Made by a program: the position numbers and the translations under genes. DNA of 64,000 nucleotides from Typhlomys cinereus. Lineage: Eukaryota; Chordata; Mammalia; Rodentia; Platacanthomyidae. The DNA is taken from NCBI GenBank assembly GCA_023101885.1, contig JALPQD010000401.1, forward strand, positions 1,798,001 to 1,862,000, read 5' to 3'. Positions 44,301 to 56,924 of this stretch are shown here, one piece after another. The notes under the pieces are model-generated. The model saw nothing but the letters and a program-made list of their open reading frames with translations. It was not told the origin of the DNA and did no database searches. How positions within the stretch are numbered: position 1 is the first letter of the stretch; each line of letters opens with the position of its first letter.

Positions 44301-45080
44301 AATGTGTGATGGCATAAGAAGCATAAATGAATTTCATGTCGAGTTTGACTTTGTCTCCAAGATATCTTATATATGTGAAAATATCCCCAAATCTGAAAAT
44401 AGAAAGTCATCAACTGAAATACTTCTGGCTACAAGCATTTCGAATACAAAATAGTCTACCCTTAAACTCACCCAGAATTCTCCTTCTTCTAGCCATAAAT
44501 CAATCTCTTTCTCTGCACAAATAGCAGAACCAGTTTGAGTCATGCTCTCACCCTTGACTTGGGGGTGATGAGCACCTCATTAGTAAGTGCAACAAAAGGG
44601 ATTTGGGAGTAGTGGACAAAAAAAAAGCAGAGTGGATTTGGATGCAAACCAAACAAGAAACTACTGCTTTCTTTGTACCATGTACATACCAGACTTAATG
44701 ACTGAGGCCACTGATATTCCTGTAAGTCAGCCATCTGCTTCCTTTTCTAGTCTTTTCTGCCTGCTAGTACAGTTGTTTTTAATGTAAGATAGTTGGGCTA
44801 CATAGCCAAAGCTGGCCACACTCATGTGTCCGAGGTTAGTGTTGGCTGCATGTCTTTTTCACATGACCTTTCAGACTCGCCGCATTCAGGAATGTTTCAG
44901 GCTGCACGGCTGGGGAGGAAGAACGGCAAAGTCAGATTGCAGGTGGAGGATGTGCTGAGAAAAAGAGCACTGCTAGAAGGAATTAGAGAATGGGGGAGAG
45001 CAGCGTTTTGGACTGAGGACCTGACTGAAGCTACCACAGGGTAAGTCACACTGGAGTCATTGGCATTAAGGACCATGTAA
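44301..45080. other. Unannotated intergenic DNA
   Basis: Small chance frames only. Confidence 0.35.
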
Positions 45081-45191
45081 TTGGACTGGCAAGATGGCTC
45101 AGCAAGTAAGACTCTTGCGCCAAACCTGACGACCTGAATTTGAGTTTGATCTATAGAACCCACATGGTAGAGAGATGTCTTCCTACAAGAT

Positions 45192-45240
<49 letters not shown>

Positions 45241-45400
45241 TAAATAACAGCCAAATAAATAAATACTTTAATTCCCAGAACACACAAGGTGGAAGGACAA
45301 CCAGCTCCTGAAAGTTGTCCTCTGACCTCCACACACCATAGCATACACACGTTTATACACATGACACACACAGTGTACCATGTAATCAAACTGAAACTTA
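45081..45400 (+). mobile_element. B3-like SINE plus a second B3 3' part
   Basis: The head TTGGACTGGCAAGATGGCTC and CATAGAACCCACATGG-like body lead to a CA run (45193-45238). A second partial unit follows at about 45270 with CAGAACACACAAGGTGGAAG and AGTTGTCCTCTGACCTCCAC, ending in an A run. It may be two insertions or an internally duplicated copy. Confidence 0.6.
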
Positions 45401-47539
45401 AAAAAAAAAAAAACACAAGGACAAAACAAAAAAAACACAGGAACTCTCCTTCTCAAGGCATGGCATTTGCCCAAAGTAGCAGAGAGGCACAGTCCAATCA
45501 GAAAAGGGTCGATGTGAGCCGGCATGAGTAGAGAGTTGCTTCTGCTCTCTGCCAGGTGAGCGTAACTTTAACCTGACGTTACTGATCAGTTTCTGCACAG
45601 TGCTGCTTCCCGGTCCCTGCTCAAGCTGCCTAAAGAACCCCGCTGTCCTTCCACTCCCAACAGGACACCAGTTGGTAGGCCGGACACTACCAGGTTCATG
45701 AATCACTTAGGAAAGCCAGCCTGGTCACTGAAAGTCAATTTGTTGAAAATTTGTTCTTTGACATCACTGGATGATGGATAGTCCAATTAAAGATGCTGTA
45801 TTTCCCTAATAGATTAGATGGAAAGTATTCTGCCTCACTTCTAGATTGCTATAATTAAATAAAAATAACACATTTTAAATATCTAGCACATAAAAGTTAC
45901 TTATTATTAGGGTCATAAGGGATTAAGGTTATGAACTAGGATCCTTCAAACGTGAGTTGCAGTCTAGAACAGTTTCAACTTTTCTCTTTGGAAAGAAGAT
46001 GCATGGTAAGGATTGAATTTTTTTATCCAATGTTTGGGACCAAACTTTCTTGTCCCCTCTTCTTCAAGACCCTAAAAATGGGGGAAGGGATTGAGCACAC
46101 TGAAATTTAATTTTTGATTTGTCTTCACTTTTTGTGTCCAGCTTGTGCATGTCTGCGTTGGTCATGGCCAGTGAGCAAAACCGGAACTACTCTAAGAATT
46201 TCAACTGAGGGGAAGTTAACACCGGAAACTGACTACACACGTGTTGAAGGGCCAGGGGAGCAACAGGGGGAAGCTGAGATCACATAGTGGTTAGTAGCTG
46301 TAGGAAGAGGCTGAGTAAACAGAAGAAAAACGTGGCTGTCTACAGTCCTTGCTAGCTCTGTCACCGGGGATGCCTGCTGTCCCGGTGCTGTGGTGGAATC
46401 ATTCTGGAAGCCTGGAAATTAAACTCCCATCTATGCTGCCTTATCACTGGCTCAGCGCCTGGGACACCAGAGCCAAAGCCAGCAAGTAGCCAGGCCGCAG
46501 AAGCTGTGGGAACACCCTTCCCTCCTTTACAGCGTTGGAACATCTTATGTGAGCAAAGACTCTGTGATTCACCTACCACCTGCAGGGCTGCAAGCTTCTG
46601 CCACTGCCAAAGACACTGAGATCGAAGACATGGGCTGCCTCCCATCTTCCTTCCAGGCCATGACCAGTATGTCCCCTTGGTAGAGCCTATCTGGAAGCCA
46701 GCCAGCTACAGAGCCTGGGAAATGTAGTCTGCAGTCTTCTGGACTCCCCCTCCCACCACCACCACCATGGAGAAGAGCAAGAGGAGGGAGAGAGGAGTTG
46801 AGAAGCAGCAGACAAATAGCCAACACTCTATGTGTGACTTAAATACAGATGTTCCTCATAGCGCTGTGCGCCGTGCGTGTCTCCAGATGTTTTCCATTTG
46901 GTTTGTTTGAAGTGAATTAAACACAGTGTTGGATGTTTCAAAACTTCTAATATGACACACTATCACACCACACTTACCATCAAACCTCTCTTCCTTCTGG
47001 ACATCTCTTCTTTTTCTCATTGCATTTGGCAGGAGATGTGTAAATTCTTGCAAAAATATATATCTTGCAATTCATGCGTGGTTTTGCAAAAATGCTAGTG
47101 GGATTTCTCTAGCTCCCTTGTCCACTTAGAATTGCCTCATAAGATACAAGGTGCACTCTTTGTGTATAGGACATCATGCACGAAAGAGACACGGATTCTT
47201 TGTCTGTCTTCAAATGGTCTCCTTCTAGTTTTTTCAATGAAATTATCCATCGTTCTTTATCAAAGATCATATATAATTCAGCTAGATCCCTAAGAATGAA
47301 AAAAAAGATTCTGCTGAAGGAGCAAAGACTGTTCCTTTTGAAACAAGGTCATTTCCTTATAAGTCCTGAGCACTGAGATCAGTTCTTAAATATTCTCTTA
47401 GATTTAAGCTAATACTTCCTCTATCTGGAAGGAGAGCCTGAAGGAGGTTTAAAAAAAATACAGTGATATGATAGCTTAGTTCAGTATCACTCTGACAAAC
47501 AAGGTTTTATCAGAGCTCAAAGGAAAACTTTCCCTAAGT
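45401..47539. other. Unannotated intergenic DNA
   Basis: Overlapping frames at 46361-46826 (85-94 codons) lack domains. I see no repeat in over 2 kb, which makes this one of the longer unassigned tracts. Confidence 0.35.
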
Positions 47540-47705
47540 GTGTAGGGTTAAGGGGAAAAGGCTGGTGCACACACCAGGGTGAGCATGTTAAGATCAGAGG
47601 ACAATCTGCAGAAGTCAGTTCTCTACTTTCACCTGTTCCAATGTTCAAACTTGGGTTGTCAATGTTGGTAGCAAGCACCTTTACCCACTGAACCATCCAT
47701 TGTAC
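47540..47705 (-). mobile_element. B3-like SINE, antisense
   Basis: GATCAGAGGACAATCTGCAG, GTTCAAACTTGGGTTGTCAA, AGCACCTTTACCCACTGAAC read as a reversed B3 body, box B and head. Confidence 0.65.
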
Positions 47706-50700
47706 CAATCTCGTGTTTGAATTTTTGGAACCCCGCCAAATTTTTTTTTCTCATCACCTGTATATGGACTCTGTTACTATATAATTCCTCCTACCTACAC
47801 CCCACTCTTCTTTCATGACAGGACCCAAGTCTACTCTTCACCTGATATCCGTGGAGACCCAATACCTCACTGTGTACCCAAGGGGTGTCTTTGAGCATCT
47901 CCTAGCCATTTGAAAAAACATGTTCACCTTTAAAAAAAAAATCCCTGACATTTTAGAAGTGTGACCATTGAAGCTAATTTCACGGACTCATGTTAAGATT
48001 GCCAAGTGGCACTGTAACAATTAGAAGGAATTAGGAAGTCAGTCATCAAACAAAATAAAGGAAGTAGATGAAAATATACCTCAGGGTTTTTCAGATTTTC
48101 TTGCTTTTAAATCTTGGTGTCATGAGACAATATTCTCTCCCTGCAGCCTACCATTCTGTCTTTACCCTGCACTGTTCTCTTCTGAAGAAGAAACAAACAA
48201 ACAAAAAAGGAAATCTTGTACTATTGGGAAATTGTTAGATTAAAAACTCCTTCTATCTCAACATTTTGTCTAACATTTAGTTCTGCTCACTGATCAAAGT
48301 GTAACACGTTGATGCCAAACACAACTCAGAAGTAGAAAGAGAGGTGAGAGGGAGAAAAGAGAGAGAAGAGAAGAGAAAGAGAGAGAGAGAAGAGTGGGGA
48401 GGGGACACCTAAGGTCATAAGTTGCAAGAGAATGTTTTCAAGCATCATTTTGTGAAAAGCAGTGGGCAGCAGCTTTCTCTTTGAGTTTGGTGCTGTTGTT
48501 TTGGTTTCTCACATCCACTATCCTTGAGACAGGGTACTACTCACAAAGAAGAAACTGCCTTCGTGTCTCCATATATACTGGTGTGCAGAGATTGCACCAG
48601 ACATAGGAAATACAATTGTTCAGAGGTTTTAAGACGGGTTGTTCATAGCTCTCACTGGACTCCAGAGACCATTTCAAAATGTCACCTTCTTGTCCTTGAC
48701 TTTAGCTCTGCTTCAACTGTAGAACAACAGTTCTAGAGAAATCACCTTTTCCTATGGTTTTGGAGTCTTCTGTTTCAAGTGGGTTAGGGTGGGTGGCAAG
48801 TACATGATCGTCTATCTCTGAGTCCCAAAGTCCGTGTTCTTGGTGGTGGAAGATTTTAATGAACTTAAGAGATTCTAAGCAGAAACCTAGAGAACCAGCT
48901 CTGTCCTCTCTTCTTCTGAATTTTCTGCAACATGCAGAAAGGAAGTCACAACTTAAAAATAAAATGTGCACATAAGCACTTGGTCAACATTTCAGTCATA
49001 GTCTCTGAAATCCCAGTGTCCCAGTGTTCCATTGAATGTGAATATTCAAACACCCTAGGCTCTCCGAGCTAGGCCCCACACATAACTGGGACTGCTGACT
49101 GTGCCCTCAGGGCTTCCCAAAGTCTTCTACCCAGAGAAAGGGACTTGTTGACCCAGGGATCGATTTGAGACCAATGGTAGATCGGGCACTCACCATATAT
49201 GAAGCCGTTAAGAGTCCACTATTTGCAGTTCTGTGCTTCATTGGATAAATTCTCTTTCCCAATGCAGACTTCAAATAATCACTCTGCACAAAGAAAATGA
49301 AATCACACAGCTAGCTTAGATAAGTAATGTTCCAAAAATTATTACCTGATGCACGTTGGTTCACTCAATCCCTTCTCAACTGATCTCTCCACCCCCTGGT
49401 TACCATGAACAGTGTATTGACTTGCTGACTGTGATTCTTTCCATTATGGTTTCACCGTCCTCTGTCTCTCAGTGTTAGAAGTTGTATAAACAAACCTTAT
49501 CTTTTGGCTGCAATTTAAAAAAATAGTAAGTCCCTTTCCTTTCTTTCCACTGCTGGCTCCCTGAGCTGCACTGTGTCTGGTCAACTTGCCAGACTTTTCT
49601 CTAGAGCATTCTCTTCGAATGTATGATGCATGGAAAAATACAGTCTGGTAGGATTGCCAATCCAGGTATGATGATTTGGGTTCACAGGGTTATGAAGATT
49701 GTGCTGTTAACTGAAGGTCAGGGTCCACTGTGTACCTCTTGCCGCTCCTTTGGCACACAAAGGCCAATGTCATTCTCACAACAGCTGAAAATCTGATACC
49801 TGGGAAGCAAGCTGGGTAGAAGGTGTGGCTGCACTGCGATTTGCCAAACTAACAAGCAAGCAAATATTTGCACCTGCAAGCCCTGCTTCAGGGAGCGGGA
49901 GCGACCATCCAAGAGAAAGTTACCTTCATAATTCTCTATTCCCTTAACAAACTCCCCCACTTAAACCAAGCTTAATTGCTTCTCTCTGGAAAGTCTTCCA
50001 AAGGACTCATAATTGCCCTTGGTGGAAATCCTTCATGTGTAATTCAAATCCAATTTGCTTGCATATTCAATCTGATCAGCATTTATTAATCCATACCATG
50101 TGCTCATTTTTCACTATGACTTCTCAAATGAGTGAGGGGAAAAACTTGCACATGCAGATCTGATTCCCAGATCTCTTTCCAGATCTTTTTGTAAAGGTGA
50201 TAGAGTGAGCTTTGGGTTCTATTTTCCTGATAGTCTCGCCTTCCCACAGCTCCTTTTGCCTAGGAGAGCTTCAGCGAATGCTGACAATATCTTCCTGTTT
50301 ATACAGTGTAGAGGGGTTTCCTGGGCTGTTCAGAAGAACCACACTGACAAGGCCCCTAGTACTTTAGCTTCTTTATCCAGGTTGTATGATGTTCCTGATG
50401 TCCTTGTGTCTCCCCTTAGAGCCTCTTGAGACTGTTTCTGTGCCCACATGACTAATGAGGTCTAGCTTGCACACTAAGTGGTCGATGAGTTTATTTCTGA
50501 GTAGACAACAGACAGCAGAAGACAGTTTGGAAATGCTGTGAGGAACGTGTGGTCTTCAGATCACAGCTCCAAAACTAACCTTGAGCCAGACAGGGAGAGT
50601 GGAAATAGACAAATGCAAGGACATTCGAATGAATGGCAAGGATAGAAGCATAGTGGAAAACCACTTCCAGTGTCATTCAGTGGTGTGGGGCTCGTGGCCA

Positions 50701-50965
50701 CACAGTGCTTGGCAGGAACACAAGCAATGTTCCCTGCTCCCGGAGAATGACTCTCAAATGTACAGGATAGATTAAAAGGGAGACATGGAGACAGAGACTC
50801 AGAGAAATAGAGGAAGAAAGGAGGAAGGACAAGAGAAAGGAAGGAGAGGGGAAAGAAAAGAAGAAACTGCACAGGAGAACATAACCTAAAGAGTGGTAGG
50901 ATGAAGTTATTGTTTAGTGCAATCAATATACACTAAAAAAGAGAGTTCAAGAAAATAAGTGCACA
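47706..50965. other. Unannotated intergenic DNA with a GA-rich tract at 48337-48393
   Basis: A purine run of GAGAGA and GAAGA lies at 48337-48393. A second, weaker purine run is at about 50780-50870. No gene or interspersed repeat is recognised in about 3.2 kb, the longest unassigned tract in the window. Confidence 0.35.
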
Positions 50966-51110
50966 GAAGGCCGGGTATGATGGTGGCTCATGTCTGTAAT
51001 CCCAGCTCTTGGGAGGCAAAGGCAGTAGGATCCAGAGTTCAAGGTCAGTATCATTATATAATGAGTTCCTATCAAATACATACACACAGAGAAAGAGAGA
51101 AACAAAGAAT
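50966..51110 (+). mobile_element. B1 SINE
   Basis: It opens GGCCGGGTATGATGGTGGCT, followed by GTCTGTAATCCCAGCTCTTG and GAGTTCAAGGTCAGTATCAT. This is the 7SL-derived B1 monomer. The end is CACACAGAGAAAGAGAG rather than a plain A tail. Confidence 0.85.
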
Positions 51111-51214
51111 TTCATTGTATGTATTAATATACAAGAGACACTGATATCTCTGGGGCTAGGTTATAGACCTGAAAACTCACCTGTCGTGCAGTAGAGATGT
51201 AAATGAAGCCTTGT

Positions 51215-51550
51215 ATTAGTTACTTTTGTCTTTCCTTGGATAAAAATCATTAAGGAAGTAATAAGGATGGAAGGGATACAGTCTTCCATAAGGCATGGGA
51301 ACAAGAGCGGGAGGCAGCTGGTCACGCTGCACGTGCCTTTGGGAAGCTCAGAGAGCAAGGTCAATGCAGCTCACTGCCAGTCAGTTCTGGTACTCAGCCC
51401 AAAATGATGCTGCCCACAATTAGGACAGCTTGTCCCGCCTCAACAAAACCATTTCAGAAACTTCTTCACAGACGTGTCTAGAGACTTATCCCCTAGGTGA
51501 CTCTAGATCCCACCAAGTTGACAATCAATGGTGACCATCATAAGGAATCA
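51215..51550 (-). mobile_element. hAT-like relic (MER/URR-type, antisense)
   Basis: TGTATTAGTTACTTTTGTCT opens it, then GAGGCAGCTGGTCACGCTGC, AGACGTGTCTAGAGACTTAT, and the end TAGATCCCACCAAGTTGACA. One of the clearest reversed copies. Confidence 0.62.
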
Positions 51551-51834
51551 ATGTGCACCCCATAACTCTGACTTTCTTACCTGCCTTTTTCACTTATCAG
51601 AAATCTTGAGATATACTACAAGAACCTGGACAACCCAGAAACATCTCAGATTTTTAGCTAAAATCACATCAGCCAAGTCTCTTTAGTCATGTTAGGTGAT
51701 GAACTCCAACATGGACACTTCAGAGGGTCATTATTCTTCTTGCCATTTAGCTGTTATTTACCTTTCTGTATGTCATATTTTGGCACCCAAACAAAGAAGT
51801 CAGCAAACATCCTCTCTGTCTCTGTCTCTGTCTC

Positions 51835-51866
<32 letters not shown>

Positions 51867-52169
51867 TTTAGAAATAGAGTGCCTGGGAAAAGCTATGACC
51901 CCCACCAAACATACAGATTCTTGAATCTGGGCAAGTTTATGATTTGCACCAACTCAGATGCAGGAGAAATGAAGCTGTGAACTTTTCTGTCGTAAAAGGT
52001 CGCTGAACTTCAACCTTGATTGCTGGAACATTTGTTTCTGGACCCATGAACTTAGACTATCATGATTTGGATTAGCTTAGTTTGGTTCTCCTAATCTTTT
52101 TTTGGATATTTTACTTATTTATTTTATGTGTGTTATACTCTGGTTTTTCTTCAGATCACATAAATCTTT
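51551..52169. other. Unannotated, with (TCTG/TC)n at 51815-51869
   Basis: A TCTGTC and TCTC microsatellite is the only clear feature. Confidence 0.45.
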
Positions 52170-52176
52170 CACCTTA

Positions 52177-52940
52177 AGTTGCAGTTCGTCTGCATGGTTG
52201 CTGATAAATGACCATCAAACGGCTTAAGGGAACAAGGATTTATTCTCTCTTATGATTCCTGGTTATATAGTTCTCAGTCCAGCTTGATGTGAGAGCATGC
52301 AGCAACACCAGGGCCTAGGGAACTGGCCACGCCATCACCATATAATGGCTGAGAGAAGGACAATCCTTATTTGCCAGATCAGCATGTCTAGCCAAGTGAA
52401 CAGAAGGATGTCACCTCTCTTTTTTTTTTTTTTTTTTTTATTTCAGCTCATACAAACTTATTAGGTACACCAGTTCCCTCCCTCCCTCCTCCTCCCCCCG
52501 TACCCCCTGCTCCCTCTCCCCACCCCTCTCCCTCCCCATCCCCCAGTGCCTCCCACCCCAATTCCCAGAGAGTCCTTTCTTGTGCATGTCTGATTTTCCT
52601 CTGGGCCCTCCTCTCCGATGACGTACAAGGACCCAGTGGCCTTTCCCGAACCCTTTCCCGTGTTCCCCTTAGGTATAGGAACACTGCTGTGGCTGCCGAT
52701 CCTTTGCCTCCAAGGATCTTGGTGCCTTTAGCAAATGCTAGACTTTGTGGGGTCAATAGTGAGGATGTCACCTCTCTTAACCAGCTTTCTGTGATTTATT
52801 CCATGGCCTAATCCCACCCATCAGCTAGACAATCTCTTGCAGGTTTGCTCTGGGCTTAACTCAACTACTAATTCTCTACAAATGTGTTCAGAGCTCAAAC
52901 CCTCAACAGGTGTCAAGTTGACACTTGTGCCTAACTATGA
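52177..52940 (-). mobile_element. hAT-like element, split by a retroposon
   Basis: The left part (52177-52421) has TTGCTGATAAATGACCATCA and AGATCAGCATGTCTAGCCAA. The right part (52779-52940) has CTCTGGGCTTAACTCAACTA and GTGTCAAGTTGACACTTGTG. An exact 7-base repeat CACCTTA flanks it (52170-52176 and 52941-52947). With the insert removed it is about 405 bp, matching 35338-35761. Confidence 0.75.
52422..52761 (-). mobile_element. Short G-rich retroposon, copy B (340 bp), nested in hAT-like element
   Basis: It has an exact 17-base target duplication, AGGATGTCACCTCTCTT, at 52405-52421 and 52762-52778. The T run at 52422-52439 is its poly-A. The body matches copy A over nearly its whole length (GGTGCCTTTAGCAAATGCTA, GGGGTCAATAGTG) but its 5' end is about 40 bases shorter and lacks the hairpin. 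Clean duplication and long poly-A indicate a recent insertion. Confidence 0.88.
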
Positions 52941-52946
52941 CACCTT

Positions 52947-52947
<1 letters not shown>

Positions 52948-52993
<46 letters not shown>

Positions 52994-53229
52994 CAGATGG
53001 CACTGTATGTCCCTGTAGAGGACCAAGGGTGCCTTTGGGAATCAACCTGGGTTGCTTTTACCTTCTTTTTACTTCGCTCTGAGATTTTCCAGGCTCTGGC
53101 CACCAGGGCCGGAAATACAAGCCGCCTCCGTTTCTGCCTGACGTTTTTTACTTGGGACCTGGGATCCAAACTCAGGACTTTCTGCTTGCAAGACAGAGTT
53201 TTAACCCCTGAGCCATCACTCTAGCCCCT
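52948..53229 (-). mobile_element. tRNA-head SINE, antisense, complete
   Basis: GT tail (52949-52992), then GGCACTGTATGTCCCTGTAG, CCAAGGGTGCCTTTGGGAAT, GATTTTCCAGGCTCTGGCCA and the reversed head TGAGCCATCACTCTAGCCCC. The hAT-like element lies directly at its tail. Confidence 0.9.
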
Positions 53230-53231
53230 AA

Positions 53232-53388
53232 TCTTTTATTTATTTATTTTTAAGACTGTCTTGTTCTGTAGCTTAGGGCAACCTGTAATTCCCTTTGTAG
53301 ACTAGACTGGCCTCAAACTCATAGCAATTCTCCTGCTTCAGCCTCCTGAGCACTGGGATTATGGCTTTGTTCCAGTACACCCAGCAAA
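53232..53388 (-). mobile_element. B1 SINE, antisense
   Basis: A T-rich start, then TAGCTTAGGGCAACCTGTAA, GGCCTCAAACTCATAGCAAT, CTCCTGCTTCAGCCTCCTGA and GCACTGGGATTATGGC. It follows the tRNA-SINE with only two bases between. Confidence 0.85.
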
Positions 53389-54469
53389 GTGGCTGTTTTA
53401 AGCTACTCAATTGGGGGTAACTTTCTATCATGATAATAACCAAGACACCAGCAATAAGCAAGATCAAAGGACAAAACAACAACTTAACCATCATTCCTGT
53501 CTTTATTTTTCTCTCTAGACTCTACAACATTGTTCTGTGCAATAGAAAAGCATTCCAAGGAGCAGAGCAGAGGAAGCAGAAACAGCAATTTTAAAAAAGA
53601 TATTTTTTGCAGTATTTTTAATTGACACATAATAATTTTCGGTATTTGTGGATAGGATTGATCAATTCAAAGTTACTTTCCATGGATGGTGGAGACACAG
53701 AAACAGAGCAATTAAAAAAAAATTTAAAAACACAGTCAATTGGTTACCATCTGATTACTTTAGGTTCTCTTTTTTTTGGTAAGGACTAAGGCAAAGGGAA
53801 GTTCATTATCATGCCAAATGAAACTGGCCTGTTTGGGAAATTTGGCTGTTATCTCTGTAAACCTGGCCACTTGAAAGGTCAAATAAATAGCTGAGTTTCA
53901 ACTTGGTGATGTGGCAGTTGAGTGTGAGTGGCTCCATTTTGATTTTTAGCCTGGCATTTTGGGTGCAAGAGCTTAGCCCCAAACAATGGCCCCCTGTACT
54001 TTCTAGTTCCAAGCTGCATACATGTGCTAACTGACTTTATTGTTCGGGAAAGTTTCTGGAATCAGGGCTATGACTGTTGTCATTGTACTAACAGAGAACT
54101 AACGGACAACCAGAAGGCCATTAATGGTCTCAGAGAGAGTGATGGGTGAGAGGAAAATAGGAGAGGGATCATCTTCTGAGAGCATTCATTTTACTGTAAG
54201 CAAGAAAAAAGATCGCTATGAAAGAGAAAGGCGAGCTCGCTTTGGGTGCCCAAACACCACTGAGAAAAGACCCAAGCTTCATCCCCAAGAGTGATCTGCC
54301 TGCAAGTGAGGAAAGACCACTTCCCAACTCTGGCAGACCCCGCCAGAGGAAGAGGAAGAGGAAGGCCACTAGAAGATATGAACAGGGGAGAGTCGGGATT
54401 TCCAGGCTGTGGTGCTAAAAGCTTTCTCTGTTGCTTCAAATGTCACACTTTTATGTCAACTTACACACA
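53389..54469. other. Unannotated intergenic DNA
   Basis: Frames on both strands at 54169-54569 overlap without recognisable content. Nothing else found. Confidence 0.35.
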
Positions 54470-54517
54470 CACAGCCACCCCCCCCACACACACACAGAGG
54501 AGAGAGAGAGAGAGAGA
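54463..54517 (+). repeat. Compound (CA)n / C-run / (GA)n microsatellite
   Basis: CACACA units, a run of Cs, more CA and a GAGAGA run in succession. Confidence 0.9.
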
Positions 54518-55542
54518 GGTTCTGCACAGCTGGCAGCGGGCAGGACTTCCTGGAGACCGAATAAAGTAATTGTTGCTGGGAAGAAAAGGGAAGCGCACTG
54601 TTTCCGGTGAATTTTGCCTTCTGTGGTGAAAATGTGAGGAACTTGACGAATGTTCCCAGAAGCCTATGTTCCAGGCTGTGCAGGAAAGGAGAATAATCCC
54701 CACCAAAGCTACTGAAGTGAAAGTTAGCAGTTCTCGTTCAGGGACAGTTCCTGATCTGGGAAAGGGTTGACATGAAAGACAAACAGTGACTGAGTTTATC
54801 GGGTATGCAGTCTGTAGACATTGTTTAAGACATTTAGGAATCCAAATAGTTATTGTTTTACATGTTCACCTTTGTTTAAGACATCGAAGCAATGAAACAA
54901 TTCATACATAAATAATTGCTGAGCAGCTAACTCCAGAAATATTTGTTTAGATACAGAAATTCTAAGAATGAATCCTCAACAGTCTGTAATAAGTGACTAT
55001 TTCCTTCTGGAAGCTAGAGTTTATTCTACATTAAAGATTTACTTAGTATTCAAGGATCTACTTTTAAATGTTAAATATCAAGCTTTTTTTCTTGTTGTCC
55101 TGAAATGTATTTAAAAATGCACTGAATATACTGATATAGGGTGTCTCCAATTTCCCTAAGCCTAATTTCCTTCCAGACGCGCTCACTTACCTGGTCACTG
55201 CATAGCCAAATCTCCAGCGTATTCTAGGCAACATGCTAGGAGTGGTCGCTTACAAATTATCTCATAGTACAGTATTAGTTACAATCACATATAATCTCCT
55301 ATTCCTGGATAGCAAAATATCATTGAAATGTGTTTGTCATTCAGATAGTGTCGAATAAGTTGAAGAAAGGGGAAATTCTGCTTCACAGAATCCCATGGAG
55401 CTCCCCCCACCCCCTGAGAAAGATACCATTTGCAAGGCGTTACTCCCAATGTGGTCACCAGCTAGTAGACAGGAGAGCGAGTGAACATAAAGGAACATGA
55501 AAGCATGTAAGAATGCTTGAAGGGACAAGTGTAGAAATGTTG

Positions 55543-55544
<2 letters not shown>
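54518..55544. other. Unannotated intergenic DNA
   Basis: AT-rich, nothing recognised. Confidence 0.35.

Positions 55545-55586
<42 letters not shown>
55545..55586 (+). repeat. (CA)n microsatellite
   Basis: About 20 CA units without a clear SINE body beside them. Confidence 0.95.
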
Positions 55587-56294
55587 ACTCTGTCCACCTT
55601 CCAACTGCCAGATCTAGGTCACATGGTCCAAATTTGATATGACTGTTATGGGATAACACCATCACTGGTGAGCCGCCGCCTTACAGCAATAAAGAAAGGA
55701 ATGAAGTTCTTCAACTCTTTGTCCACACGTGCACTTGCCAGCCGTCTCACAAACTTCGCCATAGTGTCACAAATCATCGAGTCAAACCCAGTCCCACTAT
55801 AATGCTGACACCCTTCTTCACAGTCCTGTTCTGCATTATATTTAACTGAGAATAGTACTGGGAAACGAAGAGATGGCCCCTCCCATGGGAATGGGACCAA
55901 AGAAATGGACGACGCTCTTTCTGCCTAGCTTGTACTTACAGTGTTTTCGGCACTTCCTGTTTCCAGTGCTCCTGGTGTGGGAGAATTCTATAAAAGAGAT
56001 GTTGCATGCCTCTGTTCTCAATGATAAATGGATACAATAACATGCATTGCCCTGGGGTGATGGGAGCAACTATGGGCATCGGGAAAATCTATGAGAACAG
56101 GCTCTAACCATGCTTTCACTTACGAATAACTCATAAGTGCCCTTTTCCCCCTACCGATGACACACAGACTATACTTAGTGCAAAGGAAAACAAAATCTGC
56201 TTAGAGACTAGTTTATCTGCACAATGACTTGGTTCACTCTGTGGTCCTGTCACTCTGCTTCTCTGAAATTTAGATTAAAGTAATGAAATGGAAA
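55587..56294. other. Unannotated intergenic DNA
   Basis: Nothing recognised. Confidence 0.35.
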
Positions 56295-56350
56295 GCACCA
56301 TTTATTGTTCCCTATTGTATCGGACACTGTGCAAAGTACAGTGCTTCTGA
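56295..56350 (-). mobile_element. Possible MIR-like fragment, antisense
   Basis: CCATTTATTGTTCCCTATTG then GGACACTGTGCAAAGTACAG is the usual antisense MIR tail end. It is short, so low confidence. Confidence 0.35.
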
Positions 56351-56351
56351 A

Positions 56352-56482
56352 ATATTTTACTTATTTATTTACTCATGAGAGAGAGAGAGAAAGAGAACAT
56401 GCACCATGTGGGCTATCAGGAATTGAACTCATGTCGCCAGGTTTGTGGATTCATTACCCACTGAGTTGTCTCACCAACCCAT
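56352..56482 (-). mobile_element. B2/B3-like SINE, antisense
   Basis: GAGAGA tail, then GGAATTGAACTCATGTCGCC (box B reversed), TTACCCACTGAGTTGTCTCA (box A reversed). The body is shortened. Confidence 0.6.
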
Positions 56483-56924
56483 CCAGTGCTTTGTAATAAC
56501 AATGGTTTTCTCTGTTATATTTTAAAATGAAGTCCCTTGGCAAAATTAAGAAGCTTATGTATGGTGAACTGTGACTGTGTGAACTAAAACTTGAGTTCAT
56601 GCCTATGGAACTGTCCTCCTTTGTCCAATGCACATGGTGAAAGTGACTAGGTTCCTAGAGGAAGTCCCTAGATCACACCAGGTGAGCACTGAGCACTGAT
56701 CCATGCATTCCTACATGGCAAGACTCCCCGAAGCGAGGCTTCTTCAGAAAGTTCACCTGAGTAAGGCAGCCCACATACAAGAACTTTGACTCTGAAGGGA
56801 GTGAATGTTCATCATAGATAATTATATACATAAAAAGCATGCTCTGTGGTCATTCCCACTCCTCTTTAGCCTTGCATTGGCAGAATTGCAAAGACCTAAG
56901 AGGCGTTTTGGATTCTTACAATGG
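56483..56924. other. Unannotated intergenic DNA
   Basis: Nothing recognised. Confidence 0.35.
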
